Shown here: positions 23,853 to 31,854 of the stretch, in pieces
How positions within the stretch are numbered: position 1 is the stretch's first letter
How the letters are laid out: every line of letters begins with the position of its first letter
Assembly (NCBI GenBank): GCA_910579015.1
Contig: CAJTRO010000002.1
Span: forward strand, 1-36,969
From: an uncultured Dorea sp.
GTDB lineage: Bacteria > Bacillota_A > Clostridia > Lachnospirales > Lachnospiraceae
DNA: 36,969 nucleotides
Reading direction: 5' to 3'
The notes under the pieces: model-generated
Databases searched by the model: none
Seen by the model: only the letters and a program-made list of their open reading frames with translations
Told to the model about the DNA's origin: nothing
Made by a program: the position numbers and the translations under genes

Positions 23853-25184
23853 CTATATCATGGTATTAACAAATATATCATAGATAGCGTTGATCGCGGC
23901 GTCAAAATCGTGGTTGCGGACGCCTATGATGATGTTCAGTTCACTGGAACCCTGGTCGATCATCTTCACATTCACGTTGGCGTGGGCTAAAGCAGAGAAA
24001 ATCCTTCCGGAGGTTCCGCGTGTGGCCCGCATTCCCCGTCCTACCACGGCGATCAGGGCCAGGTCTGATTCCAGTTCAAGAAAATCCGGTTCCACCCGCC
24101 TGTGGATGCCTGCGATCACCTTCTGCTCCTTCTCCTCAAACTCATCCTGATGTACGAAGATGGTCATCGTATCGATGCCCGACGGCATGTGCTCGATGGA
24201 AATACCATTCTCTTCGAACACCTCCAGAACCTGTTTGCAGAAACCAACCTCCGAATTCATCATCGCCTTCTCCACCGTGATGGATGCGAAATCTTTCTTT
24301 CCGGCAATACCCGTTATCACAAATCTGGGCTTCCGGCAGGTCCCTTCCACGATCAGAGTACCCTTATCCTCCGGTGAATTGGTATTGCGGATATTGATTG
24401 GGATCCCTTCCTTTCTTACAGGGAATATGGCGTCCTCATGAAGAACGGTCGCCCCCATGTAAGACAGCTCCCTGAGCTCGCGATAAGTGATCACATCAAT
24501 CGCCTTGGGGTTCTTGACCACACGGGGATCCGCGATCAGGAATCCGGATACATCCGTCCAGTTCTCATACATATCCGCCTGGACCGCCTTTGCCGCGATA
24601 GAACCAGTGATATCCGAGCCTCCTCTGGAAAATGTCCGGATCTTTCCGTCCGGCATCGCTCCATAGAAGCCGGGGATTACCGCATTCTCTGCATCTGCAA
24701 GCCTTGACGACAGTATCTGGTTCGTCTTGTCCCCGTCGAAATTGCCGTTCTCGTCAAAACAGATCACTTCCGCGGCATCAATAAATTCAAATCCGAGATA
24801 CGCCGCCAGAAGGATGCCGTTCAGATATTCACCTCTGGAAGCCGCATAATCCCTGCCGGTCTTCCCGGTAAAATTAGTACGGATCGCCTTGAATTCATCA
24901 TCCAGACAAACAGACAGGCCGAGGCCCGATATGATCGCATCATAGCGATCCCGGATCGCGGCAAGCTGCGCCTCGAACTCTTCTTCATACTCGTCCCCCA
25001 TGGAGGCAAGACTATAACAGCTGTACAGCATATCAGTTACTTTCGTATCATCCGGCGTGCGTTTCCCGGGTGCGGAAGGAATCACATATCTACGGGATTC
25101 ATCCTTGCGGATGATCCTTCCGACTTTCTTGAATTGCTCTGCACTTGCAAGTGAACTTCCACCAAATTTTACGACCTTCTTCAT
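23853..25184 (-). CDS. Aspartate kinase, monofunctional
   Basis: This enzyme phosphorylates aspartate, the first step to lysine, threonine, methionine and diaminopimelate. The 443-residue protein begins with KKVVKFGGSSLASAEQFKKV, has the RGGSDITGS active-site block and VTDVSGFLIADPR-type segment, and ends in tandem ACT domains (VGFCKQVLEVFEENGISIEHMPSG; VVGRGMRATRGTSGRIFSALAHANVNVKMIDQGSSELNIIIGV). ACT domains imply feedback control by end products. Its length and layout resemble the YclM/class-III-like kinases of Clostridia, so I leave the isozyme symbol open. It follows the HAD gene by 63 bases. Confidence 0.93.
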   Translation of the reverse strand: MKKVVKFGGSSLASAEQFKKVGRIIRKDESRRYVIPSAPGKRTPDDTKVTDMLYSCYSLASMGDEYEEEFEAQLAAIRDRYDAIISGLGLSVCLDDEFKAIRTNFTGKTGRDYAASRGEYLNGILLAAYLGFEFIDAAEVICFDENGNFDGDKTNQILSSRLADAENAVIPGFYGAMPDGKIRTFSRGGSDITGSIAAKAVQADMYENWTDVSGFLIADPRVVKNPKAIDVITYRELRELSYMGATVLHEDAIFPVRKEGIPINIRNTNSPEDKGTLIVEGTCRKPRFVITGIAGKKDFASITVEKAMMNSEVGFCKQVLEVFEENGISIEHMPSGIDTMTIFVHQDEFEEKEQKVIAGIHRRVEPDFLELESDLALIAVVGRGMRATRGTSGRIFSALAHANVNVKMIDQGSSELNIIIGVRNHDFDAAINAIYDIFVNTMI

Positions 25185-25247
25185 CTTCTTCTGTAATCCT
25201 CCAAACTGCGTTTTTCAACACTTTTTTTGCACTGAAATCATATTACA

Positions 25248-25829
25248 TCATTTTCCCAGCATCTGCAATGGAATATCTTTATGAAATACAACACCTTTTA
25301 TGCCAAGCCTGATCGCGGCATCGACATTTTCCGGCCTGTCGTCGTAGAAAACAGTCTCGCCGGGATTTATATTAAAGCGTTCAAGCAGAAGGCGGTAGAT
25401 CTCTTCCTGCGGTTTGATGCATTTTACTTCGTAAGAAAATATTCCTCCGTCGAAAGCTTCAAGGAAGGCAAGCTTGTCCTTCGTCTTCTGGTACAGTTCA
25501 CAGGAATAATTGGACAGATAATATAATCTGTAACCCTGCCGGCGGAAATGCGAAAGCCACTCTTCTGTATAAGAAAGAGGCACGATCGTTCCTTCAAAAC
25601 CGGCGAAGACCTCGCAGATCTGTTCCTTAAGGTCAGGCGCATTTTCAATAAAAAGCCCCAGCCACTCTTCGGTTGAGATCCGTCCGATATCTCCCTCAAG
25701 CCAGTCGTCATTGCGAAATACTGCGTCTGCAATCCGCTCATATATCTCGTCTGTATACCCGAATGTACGCAGATAACCCGGCCAGTCATAACCGACCAGC
25801 ACATTACCGATATCAAATATTACGTTCAT
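25248..25829 (-). CDS. HAD-superfamily phosphatase, YihX-like
   Basis: The 193-residue protein starts NVIFDIGNVLVGYDW. The nucleophile Asp is followed by Gly at the second position (D.G) rather than the common D.D, as in the YihX group of sugar-phosphate phosphatases. Later motifs are LYYLSNYS (motif II), the Lys near CIKPQEEIY and FYDDRPENVDAA (motif IV). The helical cap is of the C1 type. A substrate such as a hexose 1-phosphate is possible but unproven. GAGAGG precedes ATG 25829. Confidence 0.85.
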   Translation of the reverse strand: MNVIFDIGNVLVGYDWPGYLRTFGYTDEIYERIADAVFRNDDWLEGDIGRISTEEWLGLFIENAPDLKEQICEVFAGFEGTIVPLSYTEEWLSHFRRQGYRLYYLSNYSCELYQKTKDKLAFLEAFDGGIFSYEVKCIKPQEEIYRLLLERFNINPGETVFYDDRPENVDAAIRLGIKGVVFHKDIPLQMLGK

Positions 25830-25855
25830 TGATCATCCTCTCCCGTTCTTTCATC

Positions 25856-26338
25856 TCAACTGTGGATCACATCGGCAAAACTGGCGCCCGAAGCCTTTTG
25901 AAGATCCACAGGCTTAAGCTTGATCTGCATCCCAAGTCTGCCGCCGCTGACATACATGTACTTAAGTTCCCGGGCCGCCTCATGGATAACGGCAGGATAC
26001 TGCTTCTTCATGCCGACAGCCGTACAGCCGCCCCGCACATAGCCGGTTACCTTTGTCAGATCCTTAAGAGGCAGCATCTCCAGAGATTTCTCCCCTACGA
26101 TCTTTGCCGCTTTCTTGAAATCAATCTCTTCTTCAATGGGGATCACGAATACATAGTGCTGTCCCGATCTCCCGGTTGTCACCAGGGTTTTGTAGACCAG
26201 CGCATGGTCATAGCCCAGCCGGTCGGCTGTCTGTATGCCGTCGATAAAATCTTCACATTCATATTCTTCATATTCATATGGGATCTTCTGCCGGTCAAGG
26301 ATCCTCATAGCGTTGGTTTTTACTTCTTTCTTACTCAT
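25856..26338 (-). CDS. ybaK: Cys-tRNA(Pro)/Cys-tRNA(Cys) deacylase YbaK
   Basis: YbaK removes cysteine mischarged on tRNA(Pro) and thus edits in trans. The 160-residue protein has KTNAMRILDRQKIPYEYEEYE, the VYKTLVTTG segment with the conserved Lys, the AAKIVGEKSLEML block, the TGYVRGGCTAVGMKK glycine loop and YVSGGRLGMQIKL near the end. It overlaps the DUF2344 gene by 4 bases and is probably translated by coupling. Confidence 0.93.
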   Translation of the reverse strand: MSKKEVKTNAMRILDRQKIPYEYEEYECEDFIDGIQTADRLGYDHALVYKTLVTTGRSGQHYVFVIPIEEEIDFKKAAKIVGEKSLEMLPLKDLTKVTGYVRGGCTAVGMKKQYPAVIHEAARELKYMYVSGGRLGMQIKLKPVDLQKASGASFADVIHS

Positions 26339-27105
26339 CTCAATTCTCCAAGAGAAATAAATTTACAGTTTCCTCTGCCTGTGGCCGCCTCTATGCACGA
26401 GGCGCCGGAAGTTTCCATCTCTTTCGTCTTCCTGGCATATACGTCGATACGGTGGTAGTGAAAAGGAACACTATCAATATCCTCTTCCATAAATTCTACA
26501 AAAGCCCGCATTACAAGGTCTGGTTTGAGATTTTGTTCACTTCCTGCGGCCAGGAACAGGTGGATACCGTCTTCCTCCATATCCATCAGATAGATCATCG
26601 GCTTAATGTCAACTTCGGCTTCACTCCGCTTAGTCTTTTTTAGGACCACTATGCTCTCCTGCCCCAGAAATTCCTCCATCTTCGCTTTCCAGGAGGCCGG
26701 AAATGCTCTGGTTATGTCGGCAGATCTGGCGGATTCAAGGAGCGTAACCCGATAGCTGGCGGCGGCAACGATGGTCATGCCGCTGCTCTTCTTATCGTCT
26801 GGTATCCGGTTAAAGCCCACAACCTCTATGCCTTCTGCCATTACTTCATTCAATTGCCTGACCGCCCGGTCAGGAGCAATCTCTTCTCTAAGCTCTATAT
26901 CCAGATATTCCCCGTCGCTTGTAACACCCACGCCAAGAGGCTGTGCAAAGGACATGATCATATGAGGACTATAGCCTCCGGTAAATGCAATGGGGATCTC
27001 TGCCCGGCGCATGGCCTTCTGAAAATAACGCATCACATCCAGATGCCCGATAAAGCGCATCACGCCAAACTTACGAAACTTAATTCTTGCCTTCATTATG
27101 GACAA
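26335..27105 (-). CDS. TIGR03936/DUF2344 radical-SAM-linked protein
   Basis: The 256-residue protein has the family start KARIKFRKFGVMRFIGHLDVMRYFQKAMRRAEIPIAFTGGYSPHMIMSFAQPLGVGVTSDGEYLDIEL. It is always found next to, or fused with, the TIGR03960 radical SAM protein, as here, and its role is unknown. TTG 27105 lies 8 bases after AAGGAGG; ATG 27096 is 17 bases from it and ATG 27123 overlaps it, so I chose the TTG. It overlaps the radical SAM gene by 26 bases. Confidence 0.86.
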   Translation of the reverse strand: MSIMKARIKFRKFGVMRFIGHLDVMRYFQKAMRRAEIPIAFTGGYSPHMIMSFAQPLGVGVTSDGEYLDIELREEIAPDRAVRQLNEVMAEGIEVVGFNRIPDDKKSSGMTIVAAASYRVTLLESARSADITRAFPASWKAKMEEFLGQESIVVLKKTKRSEAEVDIKPMIYLMDMEEDGIHLFLAAGSEQNLKPDLVMRAFVEFMEEDIDSVPFHYHRIDVYARKTKEMETSGASCIEAATGRGNCKFISLGELR

Positions 27106-28954
27106 CGCAGACACCTCCTTCATATTTCATGACACCGCATCCGGAACATTTTTCCCGGCAGTTCGGCGTCACTTCGCCTTTCAATGCTCTCTGCCATTCC
27201 TGATATAGAAACTTCTTCGTCACTCCGATATCAATGAAATCCCACGGGAAGATCTCGTCTTTGTCTCTTTCACGAAGATTATAGAAGCCGATATCCGTAC
27301 CTGTATCCGCAAATGCTCTCATCCATTTTTCATTATCGAAGTTCTCCGTCCAGGAATCGTACAGGCATCCCAGACGGTATGCCGCAAGGATTACTTTGGA
27401 GAGCCTGCGGTCGCCCCTGGCAAACACGCCCTCCAGCACGGTTACCTCCGCGTCATGCCAGTGATATTTGAGGCTCTTACGATTGAGCTGCTCCTGGAAT
27501 TCGTGCTTCACCACGGCCGCTCTTGCGATATATTCGTCGTTGCTGTACATCTTCGCCCACTGGAACGGCGTGAACGGCTTGGGGATGAAGAAGGACGTAC
27601 TCGTCGTAATCTGACATTTTCCATTACGCTCTTCCTTGGGGATCTCGTAGTACCTTCTGGCAATACGGTCGGCCAGACGCGGAATCTCCTTCATATCCTC
27701 CTCGGTCTCGGTGGGGAGTCCGAGCATGAAATAAAGCTTCACCTTGTTCCATCCGCCCTCGAAAGCCTGTCCTGCACCGTCAAGGATCATCTCTTCGGTG
27801 AGCCCTTTATTGATTACGTCTCTCATCCGCTGGGAACCGGCTTCTGGCGCGAAGGTCAGGCTGCTCTTGCGGATATCCTGTACCTTGCCCATCACATCCA
27901 GTGAAAACGCGTCGATACGAAGAGACGGCAGGCAGATGTTAATGCCTTCCCCTTTGAACTCTTCTATAAGAAATGTCACCAGCTCTTTTAGCTGACTGTA
28001 ATCACTGGAGCTTAAGGAGCTTAGGGAAATCTCCTCGTGTCCGGTATTCTTAAGCATCTGATAAGCGTATTCCTTCAGTGTTTCCACATCCCGTTCCCTT
28101 GTCGGGCGGTAAAGCATTCCCGCCTGACAGAAACGGCATCCCCGGATACAGCCTCTCTGGATCTCGAGAACGATACGGTCCTGTGTCACTTTGATAAACG
28201 GGACGACAGGCGCCTTGGGATAATAGGTATCCGTAAGATTCTTCACCATCTGCTTCCTGATCGCCGGCTTCGCGTGCGGATTCACGGGAATAAAGGAGGC
28301 GATGGTTCCGTCTTCTTTGTAGGTTACATCATAGAAGCCCGGCACATAGATCCCTTCGATCTGCGCCGCCATTTCAAGAAAGTCCTTCCTAGAACCGCCG
28401 TTATGCCGGTTCTCCTTGTAAGCGTCCATCAATTGGCCGTAGACAGTTTCTCCGTCTCCGATATAGAACAGGTCGAAGAATTCTGCCAGCGGTTCCGGAT
28501 TATAGGTACAAGGACCGCCTCCGATCACAATGGGGACGGAATCATCCCTGTCACGGGCAGAAAGCGGGATCTGGCTTAAGTCCAGGATCTGAAGGATATT
28601 GGTATAACACATCTCGTATTGAATGGTGATCCCAAGGAAATCAAAATCCCGGATGGGATCCTGGGATTCCAGGGCAAACAACGGGATCTGCTCCTCTCTC
28701 ATGATCTCGTCTAAATCTACCCACGGGGAGTAGACGCGTTCGCACCATATGTCCTCCCGGCGGTTGAACATGTCGTAGAGGATCTGGATGCCCAGGTGGG
28801 ACATGCCGATCTCGTAGACATCCGGGAAACACATGGCGAAACGGATGTCTATCTTGTCCTTGTCTTTCATGACGCTGTTCACTTCGTTTCCGATGTAACG
28901 GGCGGGTTTCTCGATCTTTAGTAATATTTCATCATTTAAGGCTGGTTTTCTCAT
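27080..28954 (-). CDS. Radical SAM protein of the TIGR03960 family
   Basis: This 624-residue radical SAM protein has a cobalamin-binding-like N-terminal domain (about 35-170: FPDVYEIGMSHLGIQILYDMFN; IVIGGGPCTYNPEPLAEFFD). The radical SAM domain carries Cys269, Cys273 and Cys276 in GCIRGCRFCQAG. A cysteine-rich C-terminus (NCREKCSGCG) could hold another metal site. The function is unproven; the family co-occurs with DUF2344 and often with RNase G and rplU, which suggests an RNA- or ribosome-linked job. A promoter is at 29008-29036. In this window no RNase G gene lies between the pair and rplU; five other genes do. Confidence 0.9.
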   Translation of the reverse strand: MRKPALNDEILLKIEKPARYIGNEVNSVMKDKDKIDIRFAMCFPDVYEIGMSHLGIQILYDMFNRREDIWCERVYSPWVDLDEIMREEQIPLFALESQDPIRDFDFLGITIQYEMCYTNILQILDLSQIPLSARDRDDSVPIVIGGGPCTYNPEPLAEFFDLFYIGDGETVYGQLMDAYKENRHNGGSRKDFLEMAAQIEGIYVPGFYDVTYKEDGTIASFIPVNPHAKPAIRKQMVKNLTDTYYPKAPVVPFIKVTQDRIVLEIQRGCIRGCRFCQAGMLYRPTRERDVETLKEYAYQMLKNTGHEEISLSSLSSSDYSQLKELVTFLIEEFKGEGINICLPSLRIDAFSLDVMGKVQDIRKSSLTFAPEAGSQRMRDVINKGLTEEMILDGAGQAFEGGWNKVKLYFMLGLPTETEEDMKEIPRLADRIARRYYEIPKEERNGKCQITTSTSFFIPKPFTPFQWAKMYSNDEYIARAAVVKHEFQEQLNRKSLKYHWHDAEVTVLEGVFARGDRRLSKVILAAYRLGCLYDSWTENFDNEKWMRAFADTGTDIGFYNLRERDKDEIFPWDFIDIGVTKKFLYQEWQRALKGEVTPNCREKCSGCGVMKYEGGVCVVHNEGKN

Positions 28955-29007
28955 AGGTTTCCTTTCGATTTACACATATATTTCATAATAAAACACAAGC
29001 TGTCAAT

Positions 29008-29036
29008 ATTATATACATTTTGCGGGAGAACTTCAA
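29008..29036 (-). promoter_or_regulatory. Promoter of the radical-SAM gene cluster
   Basis: On the minus strand TTGAAG (29036-29031) and TATAAT (29013-29008) are separated by 17 bases. Transcription would start near 29001, giving a leader of about 47 bases to ATG 28954. Confidence 0.75.
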
Positions 29037-29088
29037 GCAGGAATCTCTGATTATTAACTGTTGCCGGAAGCTGAAAGTACACGCCAAT

Positions 29089-29113
29089 AAAAAAGGAGCA
29101 GAAACTCTGCTCC
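29089..29113 (-). terminator. Terminator after the hemerythrin-receiver gene
   Basis: On the minus strand GGAGCAG (29113-29107) pairs with CTGCTCC (29101-29095) around a 5-base loop and is followed by six T (29094-29089). It lies 11 bases after the stop of the gene at 29125-30468. Confidence 0.9.
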
Positions 29114-29124
29114 CACACAATCTT

Positions 29125-30468
29125 CTATTTCTTCTGCTCAAAATAAGCATCTATCTTCTGCTTGATCTCCGCCGGCTTTAAGTATTTCGCAAGATACCCG
29201 TCCGGTTTCAGGGATACCAGCTTTCTGACCGTCTCCGGATCCGTCCTTCCAGTCAGGAAGATTACCGGAATGCCGGCAAAAATATCCTCAGAACGTATCA
29301 TCTCCAGTACCTGTTTTCCGTCGCATACCGGCATCTCGTAGTCCAAAAGTACCAGATCCGGCTTATCCAGGATAAGACAACGGATCGCCGCCGTTCCGGA
29401 CGAAGCAAGCGTTACGTCATAATCCTCATCCAGCAGATTCTTAATTCCCTGTCTCACCGTCATGGAATCATCTACCACCAGTACCTTAAGCCTTGAACTC
29501 TCTTCCCTCTTCTTTAAGTATTCCTCAACCTCAGCCATGGCATTATCCATATTGATAGGTGTGGCGGAACCCTTCTGCAACAGATGCGGTGCGATCGCAC
29601 AATATGAAAAATATCCCTCGCCCGTATCAAACAGAAGGCTTACCTGTAACTGCTCTTTCTCAAATACATTCTGGAACTGTTCGTATGTAAGAAGGTTCTC
29701 TTCCTTCAACTCATATCCTTCCATATCAGGCATATGCTCCATGATGCGTCCCACAAACTGACGCGCCGTGTACCTGGCAGAATTCATCAGCATGGTATCA
29801 AGCTTATTGGTCTTGATCCCCATGGCCTTTCCAACCGTATTGATCAGAAGCTTCTCTTCAAAAACCAGGAGTACCTCGCATTTTTCCTCTGCCTGATCCA
29901 TGCCGTAGACCAGACGGTAATAGATTCCTCTTCCGAACTTCTCGCCGCCATACGTCTCGCTGATCACGTGGGACTCAAGGTGGAACATGTCATACACTAA
30001 CTGCACGATATTCTTCTTGAGCGCTTCCTGTTCCTTTCCCGGCAGAAGCTCCTGCCATCTGCTCGCGCTGTCTCCCGTGATCGCATGGTCTTCCGTCAGC
30101 GTGTGCCCCATCAGCCATCCCGCGCAGACACCGAGAAAATGCTCTACTGAATTCTCGCTGTAATCCGTCTGTTCAAGCTCTTTTTCAAGTGTCGGGAGCG
30201 TCTTCTCACGAAATTCCTGATGGAGACGCTTATGTGTTTCAAGTCCTTCATAGTTGATGGACGCCATGTATTCTTCTTCCTCGGCAAAATGCTTTACCGC
30301 ATGGTTCTTGAAAAACTTGATTCCTTCCTGACACGCCCACTGGCTTTTGCCCTTTTCTCCGCTGAACCTGAATAATTTGTTGATGATCTTAAAAAGCCTT
30401 TGATGTTCCTTATCAATGATGTCCACACCAATGCTGTATTCATCCTTCCATAACAATTGATTTTCCAT
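29125..30468 (-). CDS. Hemerythrin - CheX-like - receiver domain protein
   Basis: This 447-residue soluble protein has three parts. A bacteriohemerythrin domain (1-130) carries the di-iron ligands His22, His60, Glu64, His79, His83, His122 and Asp127. A middle domain (about 150-310) resembles CheX, with Asn229 in the place of the CheX Asn but Met at the usual Glu. The receiver domain (326-447) has Asp333/334, phosphoacceptor Asp376, Thr406 and Lys428. The residue after Lys428, usually Pro, is Tyr. No output or kinase domain is present and no kinase gene is nearby. ATG 30468 has GAGGAGG upstream. Binding of oxygen or nitric oxide coupled to phosphorelay or chemotaxis signalling is inferred. Confidence 0.8.
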   Translation of the reverse strand: MENQLLWKDEYSIGVDIIDKEHQRLFKIINKLFRFSGEKGKSQWACQEGIKFFKNHAVKHFAEEEEYMASINYEGLETHKRLHQEFREKTLPTLEKELEQTDYSENSVEHFLGVCAGWLMGHTLTEDHAITGDSASRWQELLPGKEQEALKKNIVQLVYDMFHLESHVISETYGGEKFGRGIYYRLVYGMDQAEEKCEVLLVFEEKLLINTVGKAMGIKTNKLDTMLMNSARYTARQFVGRIMEHMPDMEGYELKEENLLTYEQFQNVFEKEQLQVSLLFDTGEGYFSYCAIAPHLLQKGSATPINMDNAMAEVEEYLKKREESSRLKVLVVDDSMTVRQGIKNLLDEDYDVTLASSGTAAIRCLILDKPDLVLLDYEMPVCDGKQVLEMIRSEDIFAGIPVIFLTGRTDPETVRKLVSLKPDGYLAKYLKPAEIKQKIDAYFEQKK

Positions 30469-30566
30469 TTTTAATTCCTCCTCGTTCAAAAATTAATCTT
30501 GTAAATCCACTCTTAATTTGAAGTATGCATCATCAGCTATAAATAAATATTCACTTATCCTTTCCG

Positions 30567-30595
30567 ATTATACTATACTCATTTTCTGTTATCAA
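30567..30595 (-). promoter_or_regulatory. Promoter of the hemerythrin-receiver gene
   Basis: On the minus strand TTGATA (30595-30590) and TATAAT (30572-30567) are separated by 17 bases. The expected start is near 30560, giving a leader of about 92 bases to ATG 30468. Confidence 0.75.
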
Positions 30596-30681
30596 TCCCT
30601 TTTTCAAAGGTTAGATAAATAATTAGATAAATAATAAGAGATTTTTACCATTAACATAATTTTTTTACAGAATATTTATCA

Positions 30682-30710
30682 TTCACCTGCGGGGCGCATT
30701 ATGGTATGAT
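30682..30710 (+). promoter_or_regulatory. Promoter of upp
   Basis: TTCACC (30682-30687) and TATGAT (30705-30710) are separated by 17 bases, with a TG one base before the -10 element (extended -10). The start would be near 30717, about 39 bases before ATG 30756. The region 30596-30680 between the two divergent promoters is very AT-rich, with TTAGATAAATAA repeated twice, and shows nothing else I recognise. Confidence 0.65.
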
Positions 30711-30755
30711 GTTCTTAGGACAATTTTTACATTCAGAAGGAGGGAAAAATAAGGT

Positions 30756-31385
30756 ATGTCTAAGATACAGGTTATGGATCATCCGCTGATCCAGCACAAG
30801 ATTAATTATATCCGCCGAGAGGAGGTCGGCTCTAAGGAGTTCCGGGAGATCGTAGGCGAGATCGCCGCGCTCATGTGTTATGAAGCTTCCAGGGATCTGA
30901 AGCTTCAGGAGGTGAAGATCAAGACTCCGATCTGTGAGATGAACGGGAAAGAATTAAGCGGCAAGAAACTGGCTGTCGTGCCTATTTTAAGGGCGGGGCT
31001 TGGGATGGTGGACGGGATCCTTAAGATGATACCGGCCGCGAAGGTCGGGCACATCGGATTATATCGCGATCCCGACACGTTCGAACCGGTGGAATATTAC
31101 TGTAAGCTTCCGGCGGACTGCGACGAGAGGGAGGTATTCGTAGTAGATCCCATGCTGGCCACAGGAGGTTCCAGTGTGGCGGCAATTCAGCTTTTAAAGG
31201 AAAAGGGCGTAGAGCATATACGGTTCTTATGCATCATCGCCGCGCCGGAAGGTGTAGAACGGATGAAGCAGGAGCACCCGGATGTGGCTCTCTATATCGG
31301 GGCGTTAGACGATCATCTGAACGAGTACAAGTATATCGTACCGGGGCTTGGAGACGCCGGGGACCGTATCTTCGGGACGAAGTGA
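30756..31385 (+). CDS. upp: Uracil phosphoribosyltransferase
   Basis: Upp makes UMP from uracil and PRPP in pyrimidine salvage. The 209-residue protein shows VMDHPLIQHKINYIR, VPILRAGLGMVDG, HIGLYRDP and the PRPP motif VFVVDPMLATGGSS. The C-terminus has the expected uracil-binding VPGLGDAGDRIFGTK. GAAGGAGG precedes ATG 30756 with a somewhat long spacing of about 13 bases. It stands alone between divergent and convergent neighbours. Confidence 0.97.
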   Translation: MSKIQVMDHPLIQHKINYIRREEVGSKEFREIVGEIAALMCYEASRDLKLQEVKIKTPICEMNGKELSGKKLAVVPILRAGLGMVDGILKMIPAAKVGHIGLYRDPDTFEPVEYYCKLPADCDEREVFVVDPMLATGGSSVAAIQLLKEKGVEHIRFLCIIAAPEGVERMKQEHPDVALYIGALDDHLNEYKYIVPGLGDAGDRIFGTK

Positions 31386-31400
31386 TCTTGCACAGACAAA

Positions 31401-31429
31401 AAGGGAATGCCGTTTTCTGACATTCCCTT
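31401..31429. terminator. Bidirectional terminator between upp and the his-operon tail
   Basis: AAGGGAATG (31401-31409) pairs with CATTCCCTT (31421-31429) around an 11-base loop. The minus strand has a T-run directly after the stem and the + strand only a weak TGCATTTT. A second GC-rich hairpin (GGGGGCGC, AAAA, GCGCGCCC) lies at about 31443-31461, nearer to the minus-strand gene. Confidence 0.7.
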
Positions 31430-31464
31430 GACTGCATTTTAGGGGGCGCAAAAGCGCGCCCGCA

Positions 31465-31767
31465 TCATAATTCTCTCCATACCTCTGCGATATCCACATC
31501 ATTCGTGATCTCATCCACGATACGCTTACTGTCAACCTGCCCGACCTCACTGCCCTGCTTATCCATGGACACAAATGCGGCAAACAGAAGCAGGCACAGG
31601 AACAATCGGATACCGAAGGTTCCCGCAGGCGGGAGCTGTTCCTCCTCACTGGTCTGCCGGTATGCGAAGCCGTATCTTGGATGTACCGCCGGAACGGTCT
31701 TCTTCTCACTGTATAATTCCCTGGTCTGTTCCAACAGCTTGCGCCTTCTCTTCTCTGATTCGTTCAC
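31465..31767 (-). CDS. Small single-pass membrane protein, unknown function
   Basis: I do not recognise a family. The 100-residue product has a strongly charged N-terminus (NESEKRRRKLLEQTRELYSEKK), a proline-containing middle, one membrane segment (FGIRLFLCLLLFAAFVSM, about 53-70) and an acidic tail. By charge the tail would lie outside. GAGG about 8 bases before GTG 31767 supports that start; ATG 31773 is too close to it. It lies 87 bases after the his operon end and is followed by terminator-like hairpins, which supports a real gene. Confidence 0.6.
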   Translation of the reverse strand: MNESEKRRRKLLEQTRELYSEKKTVPAVHPRYGFAYRQTSEEEQLPPAGTFGIRLFLCLLLFAAFVSMDKQGSEVGQVDSKRIVDEITNDVDIAEVWREL

Positions 31768-31854
31768 GCTCATCACCTCAGAAAAATATATGCGTCCGGT
31801 ATTTCGGATATGCCTTGGAGGGATGCTTTAAGCCAGAGAGAAAAAGCGGCCGCA

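Noticed and set aside
25673..26458. Open frame of 261 codons on the + strand
   Set aside because: Antisense to ybaK and parts of the HAD and DUF2344 genes; His/Arg/Leu-rich translation typical of a shadow frame.
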